The notes under the pieces were generated by a model. That model was not told where the DNA came from and did no database searches. It was given only the letters and a program-made list of their open reading frames with translations. From Alteraurantiacibacter buctensis (GTDB lineage: Bacteria; Pseudomonadota; Alphaproteobacteria; Sphingomonadales; Sphingomonadaceae), in the NCBI RefSeq assembly GCF_009827655.1, contig NZ_WTYV01000001.1, positions 434,001 through 498,000 on the forward strand: a stretch of 64,000 nucleotides of DNA, written 5' to 3'. Position numbers and translations under genes: made by a program. Positions 44,082 to 54,376 of the stretch are shown here, piece by piece. Positions within the stretch are counted from its first letter, which is position 1. Each line of letters opens with the position of its first letter.

Positions 44082-46000
44082 GCCCGCGCTTCCTCGACCC
44101 CCGCCGAATTATGCCGCAGCGCGCTCAGCACCGTTTCCACGATATGCGGCGCGGTCAGGCCGGCCGCTTCGTACTGCTTGTCCGGCGTGTCGTGGTCCTG
44201 GAACAGGTCGGGCAGTCGCAGGGTGCGGATTTTCAGGCCGGCATCCACCAGCCCTTCGTCGCTCGCCAGCGTCAGCACGTGGGCGCCCAGGCCGCCCACG
44301 CTGCCTTCCTCCAGCGTCACCACCACTTCGTGGGTGGTCGCCAGCTTGCGGATCAGTTCGGCATCCAGCGGCTTGACGAAGCGCAGGTCGGCCACGGTGG
44401 TGGGGAGGCCCTTGGCATCGAGCGCATCGGCGGCCTTCAGCGCCTCGGCCAGGCGGGTGCCAAGCGAGAGGATTGCCACCTTGCTGCCTTCACGCACCAC
44501 CCGACCCTTGCCGATGGGCAGGGCCAGCGGCTGTTCGGGCAGGGGCACGCCCACGCCGTTGCCGCGCGGATAGCGGAAGGCGATGGGGCCGCTGTCGTGG
44601 CACGCGGCGGTATAGGTCATGTGGACCAGCTCGCCCTCGTCCGCCGGGGCCATGACGACCATGTTCGGCAGGCTGGCGAGGTAGGTGATATCGAAGCTGC
44701 CCGCGTGGGTGGCGCCGTCGGCTCCCACCAGCCCGGCGCGGTCGATGGCGAAGCGCACCGGCAGGTTCTGGATCGCCACGTCGTGCACGATCTGGTCATA
44801 GGCGCGCTGCAGGAAGGTGGAATAGATCGCGCAGAACGGGCGCATCCCCTGCGCGGCAAGGCCTGCGGCGAAGGTTACGGCGTGCTGCTCGGCAATCCCT
44901 ACGTCAAACGCGCGGGTGGGGTGGGCCTTGGCGAAACGGTCCACACCCGTGCCGCTGGGCATGGCGGCGGTGATGGCGCAGATCTTCGGATCGCTTTCCG
45001 CCAGTCTGGCCAGCGTATCGCCGAACACGTTCTGGTACGCGGGCGGACCGGCGGCGGGCTTCTTCTGCTCGCCGGTGATCACGTCGAACTTCTGCACCCC
45101 GTGGTACTTGTCGGCCGCAGCTTCGGCGTAGGAGTAGCCCTTGCCCTTCTGCGTCACCACGTGGATCAGGCACGGGCCTTCAGCCGCATCGCGCACGTTT
45201 TCCAACACGGGAACAAGCTGGTCCAGGTCATGCCCGTCAATCGGGCCGACGTAGTAGAAGCCCAGCTCCTCGAACAGTGTGCCGCCCATGGCCATGCCGC
45301 GGGCGAATTCGTCGGTCTTCTTGGCGGCGCGGTGCAGCGGGGCGGGCAGCTTGCGGGCAAACCGCTTGGCCAGTTCGCGCAGGCCCAGGAACTGGCCCGA
45401 GGACACGAGCCGCGCCAGGTAGCCCGACAGGCCACCCACCGGCGGGGCAATCGACATGTCGTTGTCGTTCAGGATCACCACCAGGCGGTTGCCGGCGGCT
45501 TCGGCATTGTTCATCGCCTCGTAGGCCATGCCCGCGCTCATCGCGCCGTCACCGATCACGGCAATGGCCTTGCCGGGCACACCGTTCAGCTTGTTGGCAA
45601 TGGCAAAGCCCAGCCCCGCGCTGATCGAGGTGGAGGAGTGCGCCGCGCCGAACGGATCGTACTCGCTCTCGCTGCGCTTGGTGAAGCCGCTGAGGCCGCC
45701 GCCCTGGCGCAGGGTGCGGATCCGGTCACGCCGCCCGGTGATGATCTTGTGCGGATAGGCCTGGTGGCCCACGTCCCAGATCAGCCGGTCGGTAGGCGTA
45801 TCGAACACATAGTGGATCGCCACAGTCAGCTCGACCACGCCCAGGCCCGAACCCAGGTGCCCGCCGGTGGTGCCCACGGCATCGATCATCTCGGTCCGCA
45901 GCTCGTCGGCCAGCTGGCGCAGTTGCGCGGGCTGCAGGCGGCGCAGGTCGTGCGGAGTATCGACCGTGTCGAGGAGCGGCGTTGCGGGGCGCGAAGTCAT
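44078..46000 (-). CDS. dxs: 1-deoxy-D-xylulose-5-phosphate synthase
   Basis: First enzyme of the MEP pathway, joining pyruvate and glyceraldehyde 3-phosphate with thiamine diphosphate. A 640-residue protein of normal length. The N-terminal segment [20 protein letters not shown], the thiamine-binding motif [17 protein letters not shown] (about 150-167) with the later asparagine NDNDMSI, and the central [17 protein letters not shown] plus [17 protein letters not shown] are all diagnostic. Its stop overlaps the start of the following secreted-protein gene. The ATG is at 46000. Confidence 0.97.
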   Translation of the reverse strand: MTSRPATPLLDTVDTPHDLRRLQPAQLRQLADELRTEMIDAVGTTGGHLGSGLGVVELTVAIHYVFDTPTDRLIWDVGHQAYPHKIITGRRDRIRTLRQGGGLSGFTKRSESEYDPFGAAHSSTSISAGLGFAIANKLNGVPGKAIAVIGDGAMSAGMAYEAMNNAEAAGNRLVVILNDNDMSIAPPVGGLSGYLARLVSSGQFLGLRELAKRFARKLPAPLHRAAKKTDEFARGMAMGGTLFEELGFYYVGPIDGHDLDQLVPVLENVRDAAEGPCLIHVVTQKGKGYSYAEAAADKYHGVQKFDVITGEQKKPAAGPPAYQNVFGDTLARLAESDPKICAITAAMPSGTGVDRFAKAHPTRAFDVGIAEQHAVTFAAGLAAQGMRPFCAIYSTFLQRAYDQIVHDVAIQNLPVRFAIDRAGLVGADGATHAGSFDITYLASLPNMVVMAPADEGELVHMTYTAACHDSGPIAFRYPRGNGVGVPLPEQPLALPIGKGRVVREGSKVAILSLGTRLAEALKAADALDAKGLPTTVADLRFVKPLDAELIRKLATTHEVVVTLEEGSVGGLGAHVLTLASDEGLVDAGLKIRTLRLPDLFQDHDTPDKQYEAAGLTAPHIVETVLSALRHNSAGVEEARA

Positions 46001-46074
46001 CCGGCCTTCCTACAATGCGGGGAACCCGCTGTCGATGAAGGGCTTTGGTCCATTTGCAGGAGTTGTTCGCGCGC

Positions 46075-46551
46075 TCAGCCCCGGCAATCCGGGCACAGGC
46101 CGCGCAGTTCCACCACCGGACGCACAGCGGCAAAACCGGCCTTCTCGCCCGCGGCGCGCAGGGCGCCGGTCAGCGCATCATCGTCCAGGTGGCTGGCCTG
46201 GCCGCAATCGTCGCAGATCAAGAAGATGCAATCGTGCAGGCAGCCGGGGTGGCTGTTGGCAATATAGGCGTTGGCGCTCTCGATGCGGTTGGCGAGGTTG
46301 GTGCGCACGAACAGGTCAAGGATGCGATAGACGCTGTTGGCCGCCACCCGCCGCCCGCGCGCCTGGCCCACGGATTCGGCGATGTCATAGGCGCTGGCAG
46401 GCCGGTCCTGCGCGGACAGCGCCTCGAACACGTCGGCGCGCATCTGCGTCCACTGTTCGCCGGCCTTGACCAGCACCCGCTCGGCTTCCGCGATCAGGGG
46501 CTCGCCCTCATGCTCGCGGTGGGTGTGTTCGTGATGGTTATACGCACTCAT
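46075..46551 (-). CDS. zur: Fur-family regulator, probably Zur
   Basis: A 158-residue metal-dependent repressor. A histidine-rich start (HHEHTHREHEGE) precedes the winged helix (about 28-85: QWTQMRADVFEALSAQDRPA, then AANSVYRILDLFVRTNL). The dimerisation domain carries FLICDDCGQASHL and ELRGLCPDCRG, two CxxC pairs for the structural zinc. The histidine-rich start and this ending are typical of Zur rather than Fur. It would repress zinc-uptake genes when zinc is plentiful. It lies between dxs and msrA; no zinc transporter is in the window. Confidence 0.85.
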   Translation of the reverse strand: MSAYNHHEHTHREHEGEPLIAEAERVLVKAGEQWTQMRADVFEALSAQDRPASAYDIAESVGQARGRRVAANSVYRILDLFVRTNLANRIESANAYIANSHPGCLHDCIFLICDDCGQASHLDDDALTGALRAAGEKAGFAAVRPVVELRGLCPDCRG

Positions 46552-46608
46552 GCCGGGGATATAGGATGCCTGGCGCGCCGGGGCAAATCCGGTCCGCCTA
46601 GCCCCCGA

Positions 46609-47280
46609 TCAACCCCGGCGGAAGGTGGACTGCCACAGGCGCGGGAACATGGTCCGCAATGCCGCCACCTTGGGCGCGTCCCAGCGCACGATATAGGGGT
46701 TGTCCGGGTTCTTCAGCATGAAGTCCTGGTGATACTCCTCCGCCGGATAGAACCGCACGTAGGGTTCGATCGTGGTGGCGATGGGATCGTCCCACACGCG
46801 CGAACGGCGCATCTGTGCGACATAGGCGGTGGCCACGGCGCGCTGTTCCTGCGTCACCGGGATGATGGCGTTGCGGTACTGAGTGCCGCGGTCAGGGCCC
46901 TGTCGGTTGAGCTGGGTGGGATCGGCCCCCACCGAGAACAGGATCTGCAGCAACTGGTCATAACGGACGACGGCGGGATCATAGGTCACGCGAACCACCT
47001 CGGCATGGCCAGTGCCGCCGGCCGACACGGCGCGATAGCGGGCCGTTTCCTCGCTGCCACCGTGATAGCCGGAAACCACGCTGGTCACGCCGCGGGTGTG
47101 CGAGAAGATGCCCTCGATCCCCCAGAAGCAGCCCCCGGCGAAAATCGCGGTCTGCCGGCCGCTCTCATCCGCCTGGCGGGTGGCGACAGGAGCGTTGAAT
47201 GTGCCTTCGGCAGAACTCGGCACGGCGGTTACGGCGACCAGGGCCAGAACGCCGGCAGCAAGTGCAGCCTTCAGCTTCAT
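46609..47280 (-). CDS. msrA: Peptide-methionine (S)-S-oxide reductase, exported
   Basis: Reduces the S-form of methionine sulfoxide. A 223-residue protein with a likely signal peptide (MKLKAALAAGVLALVAVTAV, cleavage near SSA-EG at about 24). The catalytic cysteine is C51 in AGGCFWGIEG, followed by the family segment GVTSVVSGYHGG. GHAEVVRVTYDP and YRNAIIP are further family marks. No resolving cysteine is visible near the C-terminus, so it may need an external reductant. Its exported form matches the exported MsrB at 12.3 kb. Confidence 0.95.
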   Translation of the reverse strand: MKLKAALAAGVLALVAVTAVPSSAEGTFNAPVATRQADESGRQTAIFAGGCFWGIEGIFSHTRGVTSVVSGYHGGSEETARYRAVSAGGTGHAEVVRVTYDPAVVRYDQLLQILFSVGADPTQLNRQGPDRGTQYRNAIIPVTQEQRAVATAYVAQMRRSRVWDDPIATTIEPYVRFYPAEEYHQDFMLKNPDNPYIVRWDAPKVAALRTMFPRLWQSTFRRG

Positions 47281-47285
47281 TGCGG

Positions 47286-47387
47286 TTATCCTCCCAAGTG
47301 GGGCAGCATCGTGGCCGCCATGACAACGGCAGTTACACCGAAGCCGGCAAGGAAAGAACGGTAAAGTTCAGAGGTGAAAAGTCCCAT
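47286..47387 (-). CDS. Putative 33-residue membrane peptide
   Basis: A short open frame, MGLFTSELYRSFLAGFGVTA at its start, then VVMAATMLPHLGG. A short charged N-terminal part is followed by a hydrophobic stretch of about 20 residues that could span the membrane. AAGAGAAACGCGTC in front of the ATG is an acceptable ribosome-binding site. It ends five bases before the msrA start and lies within its presumed leader. No homologue can be confirmed here, so it may be a leader peptide, a small membrane protein or not translated. Confidence 0.45.
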   Translation of the reverse strand: MGLFTSELYRSFLAGFGVTAVVMAATMLPHLGG

Positions 47388-47497
47388 GACGCGTTTCTCT
47401 TGGCAAGGATGTCTTGGACACATCCCTAGCCGGCCAGTTCTTGCCGCCTACTGAACATCGCGATTTTCGCCGTTCACCCGCCTCGGCTGGGCGCAAA

Positions 47498-49117
47498 TCA
47501 GTGCCGAAAATGGCGCATCCCGGTGAACACCATGGCCAGGCCCGCCTCGTCCGCCGCGGCGATTACGTCGGCATCGTTCATGGCGCCACCAGGCTGGATC
47601 ACCGCGGTCGCCCCGGCTTCCGCCGCAGCCAGCAGACCATCGGGGAAGGGGAAGAACGCATCCGATGCCACCGCGCTGCCCACGGTGCGCGATGCCGGCC
47701 AGCCGGCAACTTCGGCAGATTCCGCCGCACGGATGGCGGCGATGCGCGACGAATCGCGCCGGTTCATCTGGCCTGCGCCGATGCCTGCCGTCACCCCGTC
47801 CTTGGCATAGACGATGGCGTTGGATTTCACGTGCTTGGCCACGGTCCAGGCGAACAGGCAATCGGCCAGCTCGCGCTCGGTCGGGGCGCGCTTCGTCACC
47901 ACCTTCAGGTCGGCGGCGGAAATGGTGCCGTTGTCGCGCGATTGCACCAGCAGGCCGCCGGCGATGGTCTTCAGTTGCAGGCCAGGCCGGTTGGCGCGCG
48001 GCAGGCTGTCGACCAGCAGCAGGCGCAGGTTCTTCTTGGCGGCAAAGATCGCCTGCGCTTCCTCGTCGGCACCCGGGGCGATGACCACTTCGGTGAAGAT
48101 GCCGGTGATCGCCCGCGCGGTTTCCGCATCCAGCGGCCGGTTGGTGGCCACGATGCCGCCGAAGGCCGATGTGCGGTCGCAATCGAAGGCCGCTTCATAG
48201 GCCGCCAGCAGGGTGGAGGCCTGCGCCACGCCGCACGGATTGGCGTGCTTGATGATCGCCACCGCCGGATCGCTTTCAGCAAACTCGGCGATCAGCTCAA
48301 GCGCGGCATCGGCATCGTTGTAGTTGTTGTAGCTCAGCTCCTTGCCCTGCAACTGGCGGGCCTGCGGAATGCCCGGTGTGGCTGGGCCACGCGGAACATA
48401 GACCGCCGCCGACTGGTGCGGGTTCTCGCCATAACGCAACTCGTCCTTGCGGGCGAAAGCCAGCGGCAGGGTGGCGGGAAAGGGCGTGGCCTTGAGTGCA
48501 TCCGGCCCCAGCGGGTTGCCGAAGGCATCGGCAAAGGCGAACCAGCTGGCAATCGCCGCGTCATAGGCTGCGGTCAGGGCATAGGCCTTGCCCGCCATGC
48601 GGATGCGGAAGGCGGCGCTGGTGCCGCCGTCGGCGTCAAGCTGGGCCAATAGTTCGGGATAGTCCGCCGGATCGGTCAGCACGGTAACGAAGGCGTGGTT
48701 CTTGGCGCTGGAGCGGACCATGGCCGGGCCGCCGATGTCGATGTTCTCCACCACTTCGTCACGCGCGGCACCCTTGGCCACGGTCGACTCGAACGGGTAG
48801 AGGTTGATCACCAGCAGGTCGATCGGCCCGATCCCGTGCTCCTCCATGCTGGCGACATGCGCGGCATCGTCACGCACCGCCAGCAGGCCGCCGTGAACCA
48901 CCGGATGCAGCGTCTTCACCCGCCCGTCCATCATCTCGGGGAAACCGGTCAGGTCGGCCACGTCCTTCACCGGCAGGCCGGCATCGCGGATCGCCTTGGC
49001 TGTGCCGCCGGTGGACACCAGCTCCACTCCGCGCGCGGCCAGCGCCTGCGCCAGTTCGACAATACCGCTCTTGTCGGACACCGAGAGGAGTGCCCGCCTG
49101 ATTGCCATCGTGCTCAT
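47498..49117 (-). CDS. purH: Bifunctional AICAR transformylase/IMP cyclohydrolase
   Basis: Catalyses the last two steps of IMP synthesis. A 539-residue protein. The N-terminal cyclohydrolase domain (about 1-195) opens [20 protein letters not shown] and contains [10 protein letters not shown]. The C-terminal transformylase domain carries [12 protein letters not shown] (with the catalytic lysine and histidine) and FPFPDGL near its end. I chose the ATG at 49117; a second in-frame ATG three codons on (MAIRR) is possible. The heparinase-like gene precedes it by ten bases. Confidence 0.97.
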   Translation of the reverse strand: MSTMAIRRALLSVSDKSGIVELAQALAARGVELVSTGGTAKAIRDAGLPVKDVADLTGFPEMMDGRVKTLHPVVHGGLLAVRDDAAHVASMEEHGIGPIDLLVINLYPFESTVAKGAARDEVVENIDIGGPAMVRSSAKNHAFVTVLTDPADYPELLAQLDADGGTSAAFRIRMAGKAYALTAAYDAAIASWFAFADAFGNPLGPDALKATPFPATLPLAFARKDELRYGENPHQSAAVYVPRGPATPGIPQARQLQGKELSYNNYNDADAALELIAEFAESDPAVAIIKHANPCGVAQASTLLAAYEAAFDCDRTSAFGGIVATNRPLDAETARAITGIFTEVVIAPGADEEAQAIFAAKKNLRLLLVDSLPRANRPGLQLKTIAGGLLVQSRDNGTISAADLKVVTKRAPTERELADCLFAWTVAKHVKSNAIVYAKDGVTAGIGAGQMNRRDSSRIAAIRAAESAEVAGWPASRTVGSAVASDAFFPFPDGLLAAAEAGATAVIQPGGAMNDADVIAAADEAGLAMVFTGMRHFRH

Positions 49118-49127
49118 CGTGTTTGCC

Positions 49128-51077
49128 TTACCCCATTCTCTTCAGCAGCCAGCCGAAATTGCCGCCGCCGCGCGATACCAGGCCCTGGATCACCAGTTGT
49201 TCCACCGGATGGGCGCGGCCCTCGCCGTCCACCCACAGGCTTTCCTCCACTTCCAGCTTCTCGGCCCCGGTGAGGAACTGCCAGAACGATCCGTCGGGCA
49301 GGGCCAGGCTGGCGCTGCGGCCGTTGTCGGCCAGCTTCACCGCTACCTGCGGGCCCAGGTGGAAGCGGATAGCATAGGGCACCTTGCCGCGCTTGCCGCC
49401 GCGGCCGCTGGGAACCAGCAGGTCCTCGCCGCGCAGTTCGCTGGCATCGTCGCGCAGGATCAGGATGCGGCGATGGACCAGGCCGAAGCGGCTGGCATAA
49501 CCATCGTGGCTGGCCTCGATCCGGGTGGCCCCGCCGCCCCGTTCAAGCTCGATCGTACGGCGGTCCACTTCCACCGTGCCCACGCCAGTGCCCAGCTTGC
49601 CGTTGATCAGCACGGCGGTGGAATTGGCATCGCCCAGCACCAGCGTGGAATGGGCAGCGGTGGCGCGCAGGCCCTGCTCGATCCGCATCGGTACCTGCCC
49701 GCCGGCAAGGCCTGCGCCGCCGCAATTGGTCACCAGCCGATAGTCGCCATGGCTGAATTCGAAGGCCAGCGTGCTGGCGCAGCCACTGCGCGCGTGGCGG
49801 GCCAGCGGCGGCGGCGAGGTATCCACCTGCAGCACGGCCTTGTGCCCGGTGCCCCGCCCGGTGCCGCTGACGGCCACGCGCTGGTAGCCCCACTGGCGCG
49901 CATCCCGCAAGGGACGGGCCCGCACGCCGCTGGCCCTGACCAGCGCCTCGATCCGCTTCGCCGAGACGGCGCCGGCGCCCTGCCAGTTGCCCAGCGTGCC
50001 ATCGGCATGGGTCAGCGCCAGCAGCGGCGGCACCAGCAGGCCCAGCATGGTGCCCAGCGCGCGCGGCGGATCGCGCCGCACGGCGGCATAGCAGGCGTTG
50101 AGGTCCACCAGCGCGGCAATGGCTTCCATCTGCGCCAGCGGGCTGCGCGACAGCACGCCGCCATCATCGCCCACCAGTTCGCCCAGCGCGCGCACCAGCC
50201 CCGCCTCGCCATAAAGGCGACGCGGCTGGCCATCGGGCAGCAGCAGGCCGGCGGCCACAATCGCACACCAGCCGGTCACCTCGCCCTGCCGGTCGTCAGC
50301 CCGGGCCACGTGCCGGTCCAACCAGCGGGCAGTCTCGCTGACGGTATCAAGGAATGCGTTACGCTGGCCCTTGTCCGCGCTCAGCAGCAGCGGGGCGTGG
50401 ACCAGCCAGCCCAGCAGCCGAAGGCCGGCATTCTCGACCTTCCAGGCGCCGCCTTTGATGCCGCGCGGGCCGCCCCTGGCCGAAGGGTTCGCTTCCACCC
50501 ACTGGGCCAGCACGCGCTGGGCGGTGGGGGCGCACTGGCCCACGGTGCCGCTGGTGGAAAGATCGCGCAGCCAGGTGAAACCGTGCACCGTGCGCTCGAA
50601 CGGCGGGGTCAACTTGGCCACCGGCGAGCAATCGACCTGGGCCAGCGGGGCCTTGACCCCGTTGACCAGGAAGTGCCCTGCGCGCAGGGCCATGCCGGCC
50701 ACCCGGTCACCTGGAAGCGGGCTTTCCACCGTGGCCAGCAGGCGCGGGCGCAGCGGCTTCTTGAACGGGCTGGCCAGCGTGTGGCCGGGCACGCCGAAGC
50801 GATAGGCCAGGCGGATCAGCCGCTCGCCAGCGCTCACTTCCGGCGGGTTGAAGTCACTGAGGGTCAGTTCACGGCCCGTGGGCAGCGCCGGTTCGCCGGC
50901 CGGGCGCTCGACTGGCCGGGCGGGCGACCGGGCAGGCGCTGGCCGCGGGGTGGGGAGCACCAGCTCCTCCTGCCTGTCGTCATCCAGCGGCATGGCCAGT
51001 TGCCTGCGTCCTTCGCCCTGATAGTCACGCTCGCTATCGTCGCGGCTATCCTGCAGGGTTCGGGAAAAGTCGTCCAT
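49128..51077 (-). CDS. Heparinase II/III-family protein
   Basis: A 649-residue protein with the (alpha/alpha) toroid plus C-terminal beta-sandwich layout of Hepar_II_III proteins. About the first 70 residues are charged and proline-rich ([16 protein letters not shown]), then the toroid (about 90-370) includes [20 protein letters not shown], and the C-terminal region has [17 protein letters not shown] and the strand-rich part. Characterised members are polysaccharide lyases or hydrolases, but this sphingomonad branch next to rpe and purH is uncharacterised and probably acts on a cell-envelope polymer. There is no clear signal peptide. Confidence 0.85.
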   Translation of the reverse strand: MDDFSRTLQDSRDDSERDYQGEGRRQLAMPLDDDRQEELVLPTPRPAPARSPARPVERPAGEPALPTGRELTLSDFNPPEVSAGERLIRLAYRFGVPGHTLASPFKKPLRPRLLATVESPLPGDRVAGMALRAGHFLVNGVKAPLAQVDCSPVAKLTPPFERTVHGFTWLRDLSTSGTVGQCAPTAQRVLAQWVEANPSARGGPRGIKGGAWKVENAGLRLLGWLVHAPLLLSADKGQRNAFLDTVSETARWLDRHVARADDRQGEVTGWCAIVAAGLLLPDGQPRRLYGEAGLVRALGELVGDDGGVLSRSPLAQMEAIAALVDLNACYAAVRRDPPRALGTMLGLLVPPLLALTHADGTLGNWQGAGAVSAKRIEALVRASGVRARPLRDARQWGYQRVAVSGTGRGTGHKAVLQVDTSPPPLARHARSGCASTLAFEFSHGDYRLVTNCGGAGLAGGQVPMRIEQGLRATAAHSTLVLGDANSTAVLINGKLGTGVGTVEVDRRTIELERGGGATRIEASHDGYASRFGLVHRRILILRDDASELRGEDLLVPSGRGGKRGKVPYAIRFHLGPQVAVKLADNGRSASLALPDGSFWQFLTGAEKLEVEESLWVDGEGRAHPVEQLVIQGLVSRGGGNFGWLLKRMG

Positions 51078-51078
51078 C

Positions 51079-51738
51079 CTATTCGCCCTTCAGCGCCCGG
51101 ATATTGGCGGCGTACCGATCGGGGCCACCGGCAAAGGTGGCGCTGCCGGCCACCAGCACGTGGGCCCCGGCATCCATGCACTGGCGCGCGGTCTCCGCGT
51201 TCACGCCGCCATCCACTTCCACCAGCACGTCCAGCCCGCGCTTGTCGATGGTGCTGCGGATCGCCTCCACCTTGCGCAACTGGCTGGCGATGAAGCTCTG
51301 CCCGCCGAAGCCGGGATTGACGCTCATCACCAGCACCAGGTCGATCTCCTCGTAGAGGTAATCGAGCATCTTGGCCGGCGTTCCGGGGTTGAGCGAAAGC
51401 CCGGCCTTCTTGCCCAGGTTCCTGATGGTCTGCACGCTGCGATGGACATGCGGGCCAGCTTCGGGGTGAACGGTGATGATGTCAGCCCCAGCAGCGGCGA
51501 ACTGGTCGATCCACTGGTCGACCGGAGCGCACATCAGGTGCACGTCGAACGGCTTGTCGGTGTAGGGGCGCAGCGCTTTCACCACGCCGGGCCCGATGGT
51601 GAGGTTGGGCACGAAGTGGCCGTCCATCACGTCCACGTGGATCCAGTCTGCCCCGGCAGCATCGATGGCGCGCACCTCCTCGCCCAGCCGGGCAAAGTCG
51701 GCCGAAAGGATGGAGGGAGATATCAGGGGGCGCGCCAT
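51079..51738 (-). CDS. rpe: Ribulose-phosphate 3-epimerase
   Basis: Interconverts ribulose 5-phosphate and xylulose 5-phosphate. A 219-residue TIM barrel. The N-terminal [17 protein letters not shown], the metal-ligand segment [19 protein letters not shown] (H and D), [10 protein letters not shown] and the C-terminal [10 protein letters not shown] with the phosphate-binding loop VAGSATFAG are all present. The length is normal. It is the first gene of a leftward unit with the heparinase-like gene one base behind it. A 205-base gap separates it from the divergent DUF2141 gene; nothing is recognised there apart from likely promoters. Confidence 0.97.
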   Translation of the reverse strand: MARPLISPSILSADFARLGEEVRAIDAAGADWIHVDVMDGHFVPNLTIGPGVVKALRPYTDKPFDVHLMCAPVDQWIDQFAAAGADIITVHPEAGPHVHRSVQTIRNLGKKAGLSLNPGTPAKMLDYLYEEIDLVLVMSVNPGFGGQSFIASQLRKVEAIRSTIDKRGLDVLVEVDGGVNAETARQCMDAGAHVLVAGSATFAGGPDRYAANIRALKGE

Positions 51739-51943
51739 AGTGCCTTGAGGCCCTACGCGCGCGCGATTCGGGGAACAAGGCAGCCGGGGCGATTTTGCAC
51801 AGGGGGAAACTACCTATAGTGGGTGGGGCGGCCGGATTGCCGCAGGGTTAGCGCCCGCTTCAGGTCGCATTCACTGGCCAAACACTAGTTACACGTGCAA
51901 ACGGGGGCTGCCCCGGCATTGTCTTTTGGTCACAGGATTGCCC

Positions 51944-52459
51944 ATGTTCGCCCAGTTTCGCCGTGCCGCTTCCGGCAAGGTCCTTGCTGCCGCCGCGTCC
52001 GTCGCCGTTGTGGCCGGCGGCCTGGTGGCCGTGCCCGCAATGGCCCAGTACCAGCAGGAAATCCGCAACGACATGAGCCGCTGCCGCGCCGGCACACCGT
52101 CGATCCGGGTCAACGTGTCGGGCATTGAACGGGCCAGCGGCACGGTGCGCGTGCAGCTCTATCGCGGGATCGAGAGCGAATGGCTCCAGCGCGGCAAGTG
52201 GCTCTACCGCATCGAGGCACCTGCCCGCGCCGGGGCGATGAGCTTCTGCCTGCCGGTGCCCGAGGCCGGGTCCTATGCCGTGGCCGTGCGCCATGACATC
52301 AACGGCAACGGCAGCACCGACATCAGGACCGATGGCGGGGCCATGTCGAACAACCCCAGCATCAACATCTTCAACCTGGGCCGCCCCAGCGTGAACCGCA
52401 CCCGTTTCACCGTGGGCGGCGACATGGTGACGCTGAACCTCAACATGCGGTATATGTGA
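51944..52459 (+). CDS. Secreted DUF2141 protein
   Basis: A 171-residue exported protein. The signal peptide covers about residues 1-33 (basic MFAQFRRAASGK, then a hydrophobic core, ending AMAQ). The mature part has a DUF2141-type beta-sandwich: SIRVNVSGIERASGTVRVQL, AGSYAVAVRHDINGNGSTDI with a calcium-binding-like DINGNG, and the end TLNLNMRYM. The function of the family is unknown. A paralogue with the same end lies at 61,952. The ATG at 51944 was chosen; an ATG/GTG at 51926 gives six more residues. Confidence 0.85.
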   Translation: MFAQFRRAASGKVLAAAASVAVVAGGLVAVPAMAQYQQEIRNDMSRCRAGTPSIRVNVSGIERASGTVRVQLYRGIESEWLQRGKWLYRIEAPARAGAMSFCLPVPEAGSYAVAVRHDINGNGSTDIRTDGGAMSNNPSINIFNLGRPSVNRTRFTVGGDMVTLNLNMRYM

Positions 52460-52460
52460 G

Positions 52461-53354
52461 TCAGGGCTGGCGTTTCGCGCGCCAGACCTTCCATAGCACC
52501 GCCGGGGCCGACAGGATCGGATGCGCCTCGCGCCAAGGGGTGACGTCCACCTTCACCCCGGTGTGCCGTTCTACCTTCCACGCCGCATAGCGGCCCGCGC
52601 CGTCGAAGGTGCGTGTGGCGCGGACCAGGCGGGCCACGTTCAACGCCTTGCCCAGCCGCCGTCGTTTCGCCCACCACGAGAGGACGGCACGGCGCTGGAA
52701 GTGCGGCATGTCCGGCACGATCGTGTCACCCTGCACGGTGAAGCGCATCCCGTCGGCCGCCAGCGCGGCGGGCAGCAGGCCGGCGAAATGCGCGGGATTG
52801 AGGTCGAGGATCGAATTCTCGCGCCCCGGCTTCTCCACCCGCAGTTCCGCCTTGTAGGTGTTGCGAAACAGTGCGCCCCAATAGTCGCGCTCGCTCCCCC
52901 GTTCCGGCCCCAGCGCCACGGCCAGCCGGGCGGCGGTGCGGGCGGCATTCTGCAACGCCTCGGCCACCGCATCACGCGCGGCCTCGTCTGCTGCCCAGAC
53001 CAGCGCGCTCGGCTGCACGAATCGCGCCCACACCGTGGTGTCGCGGCTGTCGCCCCGGCAGGCGGCAGCGAACTTGGCCAGCGTCATCGTGGCGATCTTG
53101 GCGCGCAGGGTGCGGCCTTCGCAGTCCCATTCGCGATAGGACACGCGCGGCCACAGGCCCCGTTCCGCCGGGCCGCCGGTCAGCACGTAATAGTCGATCA
53201 CCCCGTCCAGCTCGCCGGTCCGCAGGTTGGAGCCATAGAACAGCACCGCCCGGGCATCCGCCTCGCCCGCCAGCCGTGCGGCGAAGGCGGCCACCGCCGG
53301 ATGGACCTGGCGGGACAGTGCCGCGTCCACCCGCGCGGCCAGAGGCGCGCTCAC
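52461..53354 (-). CDS. Hypothetical protein, possible nucleotidyltransferase-like fold
   Basis: A 297-residue protein without a signal peptide. RAVLFYGSNLRTGELDGVID followed by YYVL resembles the GS...D.D pattern of the nucleotidyltransferase fold, but the match is partial and function is unproven. The C-terminal part is basic (PHFQRRAVLSWWAKRRRLGK, RLVRATRTFDGAGRYAAW) and might contact nucleic acid or phospholipid. It starts with GTG in a GTGA overlap with the stop of the diacylglycerol-kinase-like gene, so the two are probably functionally linked. Convergent with the DUF2141 gene, one base apart. Confidence 0.7.
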   Translation of the reverse strand: MSAPLAARVDAALSRQVHPAVAAFAARLAGEADARAVLFYGSNLRTGELDGVIDYYVLTGGPAERGLWPRVSYREWDCEGRTLRAKIATMTLAKFAAACRGDSRDTTVWARFVQPSALVWAADEAARDAVAEALQNAARTAARLAVALGPERGSERDYWGALFRNTYKAELRVEKPGRENSILDLNPAHFAGLLPAALAADGMRFTVQGDTIVPDMPHFQRRAVLSWWAKRRRLGKALNVARLVRATRTFDGAGRYAAWKVERHTGVKVDVTPWREAHPILSAPAVLWKVWRAKRQP

Positions 53355-54376
53355 GGAACTACGAAGCGCAGCCGGGGGCCGGCGAACACGCGGTAGTGGC
53401 CGGCGGGAAACTCCTCGCCATCGAGGATGAAGGTTTCCGACAGGTCCATGACGAATTCCTCGCCGCCTTCCACGTGCATCCCCTGGCGCAGAACCTTGGG
53501 CGCAATCTGGCCGCGGAAGATCAGCGGCAGGCGCAGCAGGATCGAGCGGCGCGGATTGTCCAGCACCGCCAGCCGCACCGGCGCCTTCAGGTCGCCGAAG
53601 GGCTTGAGACCGGCAGGAAAGCCTTCCAGCGAGGAGGCGAAGACCATGAACCGCTCGTCCGCAGGCGCACCGCCGGCGTGGGCCAGTTCCTGCCCGTTCT
53701 CCAGCCGCAGGCGCATCCGGCTGGTCTTGCGCCACGGGTTGCCGGCCGAACCGAAGAAGGCCTGCAGCACGCTCCACAGCGCGGTCACCCCCACGGCGGC
53801 GGCGTTGAACGCGCCATAGCGGTGCGCATCCTGCCCCAGGCTGATCGAGCGGGTGAACACCCCCGCCCCCAGCACGAAGCCGCGCACCTGCGAGCGTTCG
53901 TCGCCCGCCTCGGCCACCACCAGCGGGCGGCGCACCACGTGGCTGTCCCGCCGCGCGGCTTCCAGTGCCTCCGCCAGCGGCCACAGGCGTGGCACCTTCA
54001 GGTCATAGGCCAGGGCATTTGTCTTGCCGCTGGGCAGCAGGATCAGCGTGGGCCAGGCATCGCCGAACACGCCTGCGCCGCAGCTCAGCACGTCACGCAC
54101 GGTGCCATCGCCGCCGTCGATGGCGATGTAATCCACCCGCTGGGCGGCAAAATCGGCCAGGATGGCCGGCAGCTCGCTGCGCTGCGAAGGGGCGGCGGTG
54201 ATCACGCCGGGCAGGTCCGAGCCATCACCGCTGCGGGCATGGCCGTGGCTGCGCGGATTGCGGATCAACCCCACCAGCGGCACGGCCCGCACCGGCGGGG
54301 CAGCACGCGCGGCATCGTCCACCGGCGCGGCATCGACCTGCGGCAGACGTTCGAAACGATGAATCATACCGTGCAT
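53351..54376 (-). CDS. Diacylglycerol-kinase-family lipid kinase
   Basis: A 341-residue protein with the DAGK catalytic domain. VGLIRNPRSHGHARSG contains the N-terminal NPxS motif, and DYIAIDGGDGTVRDVL the nucleotide-binding GGDGT motif (about 104-108). LLPSGKTNALAYDL is the third motif. Relatives phosphorylate diacylglycerol, sphingosine or other lipids; sphingolipid biology would fit a sphingomonad, but this is inference. The start at 54376 is MHGMIHRFERL; the ATG at M4 is an alternative. It is followed by the coupled unknown gene above. Confidence 0.88.
   Translation of the reverse strand: MHGMIHRFERLPQVDAAPVDDAARAAPPVRAVPLVGLIRNPRSHGHARSGDGSDLPGVITAAPSQRSELPAILADFAAQRVDYIAIDGGDGTVRDVLSCGAGVFGDAWPTLILLPSGKTNALAYDLKVPRLWPLAEALEAARRDSHVVRRPLVVAEAGDERSQVRGFVLGAGVFTRSISLGQDAHRYGAFNAAAVGVTALWSVLQAFFGSAGNPWRKTSRMRLRLENGQELAHAGGAPADERFMVFASSLEGFPAGLKPFGDLKAPVRLAVLDNPRRSILLRLPLIFRGQIAPKVLRQGMHVEGGEEFVMDLSETFILDGEEFPAGHYRVFAGPRLRFVVP

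Noticed and set aside
44057-46267. A 736-codon open frame on the plus strand opposite dxs
   Set aside because: Antisense to dxs, which has all its diagnostic motifs; the product has no domain.
48996-51293. A 765-codon open frame on the plus strand
   Set aside because: Antisense to the heparinase-like gene and the ends of purH and rpe; low-complexity composition.
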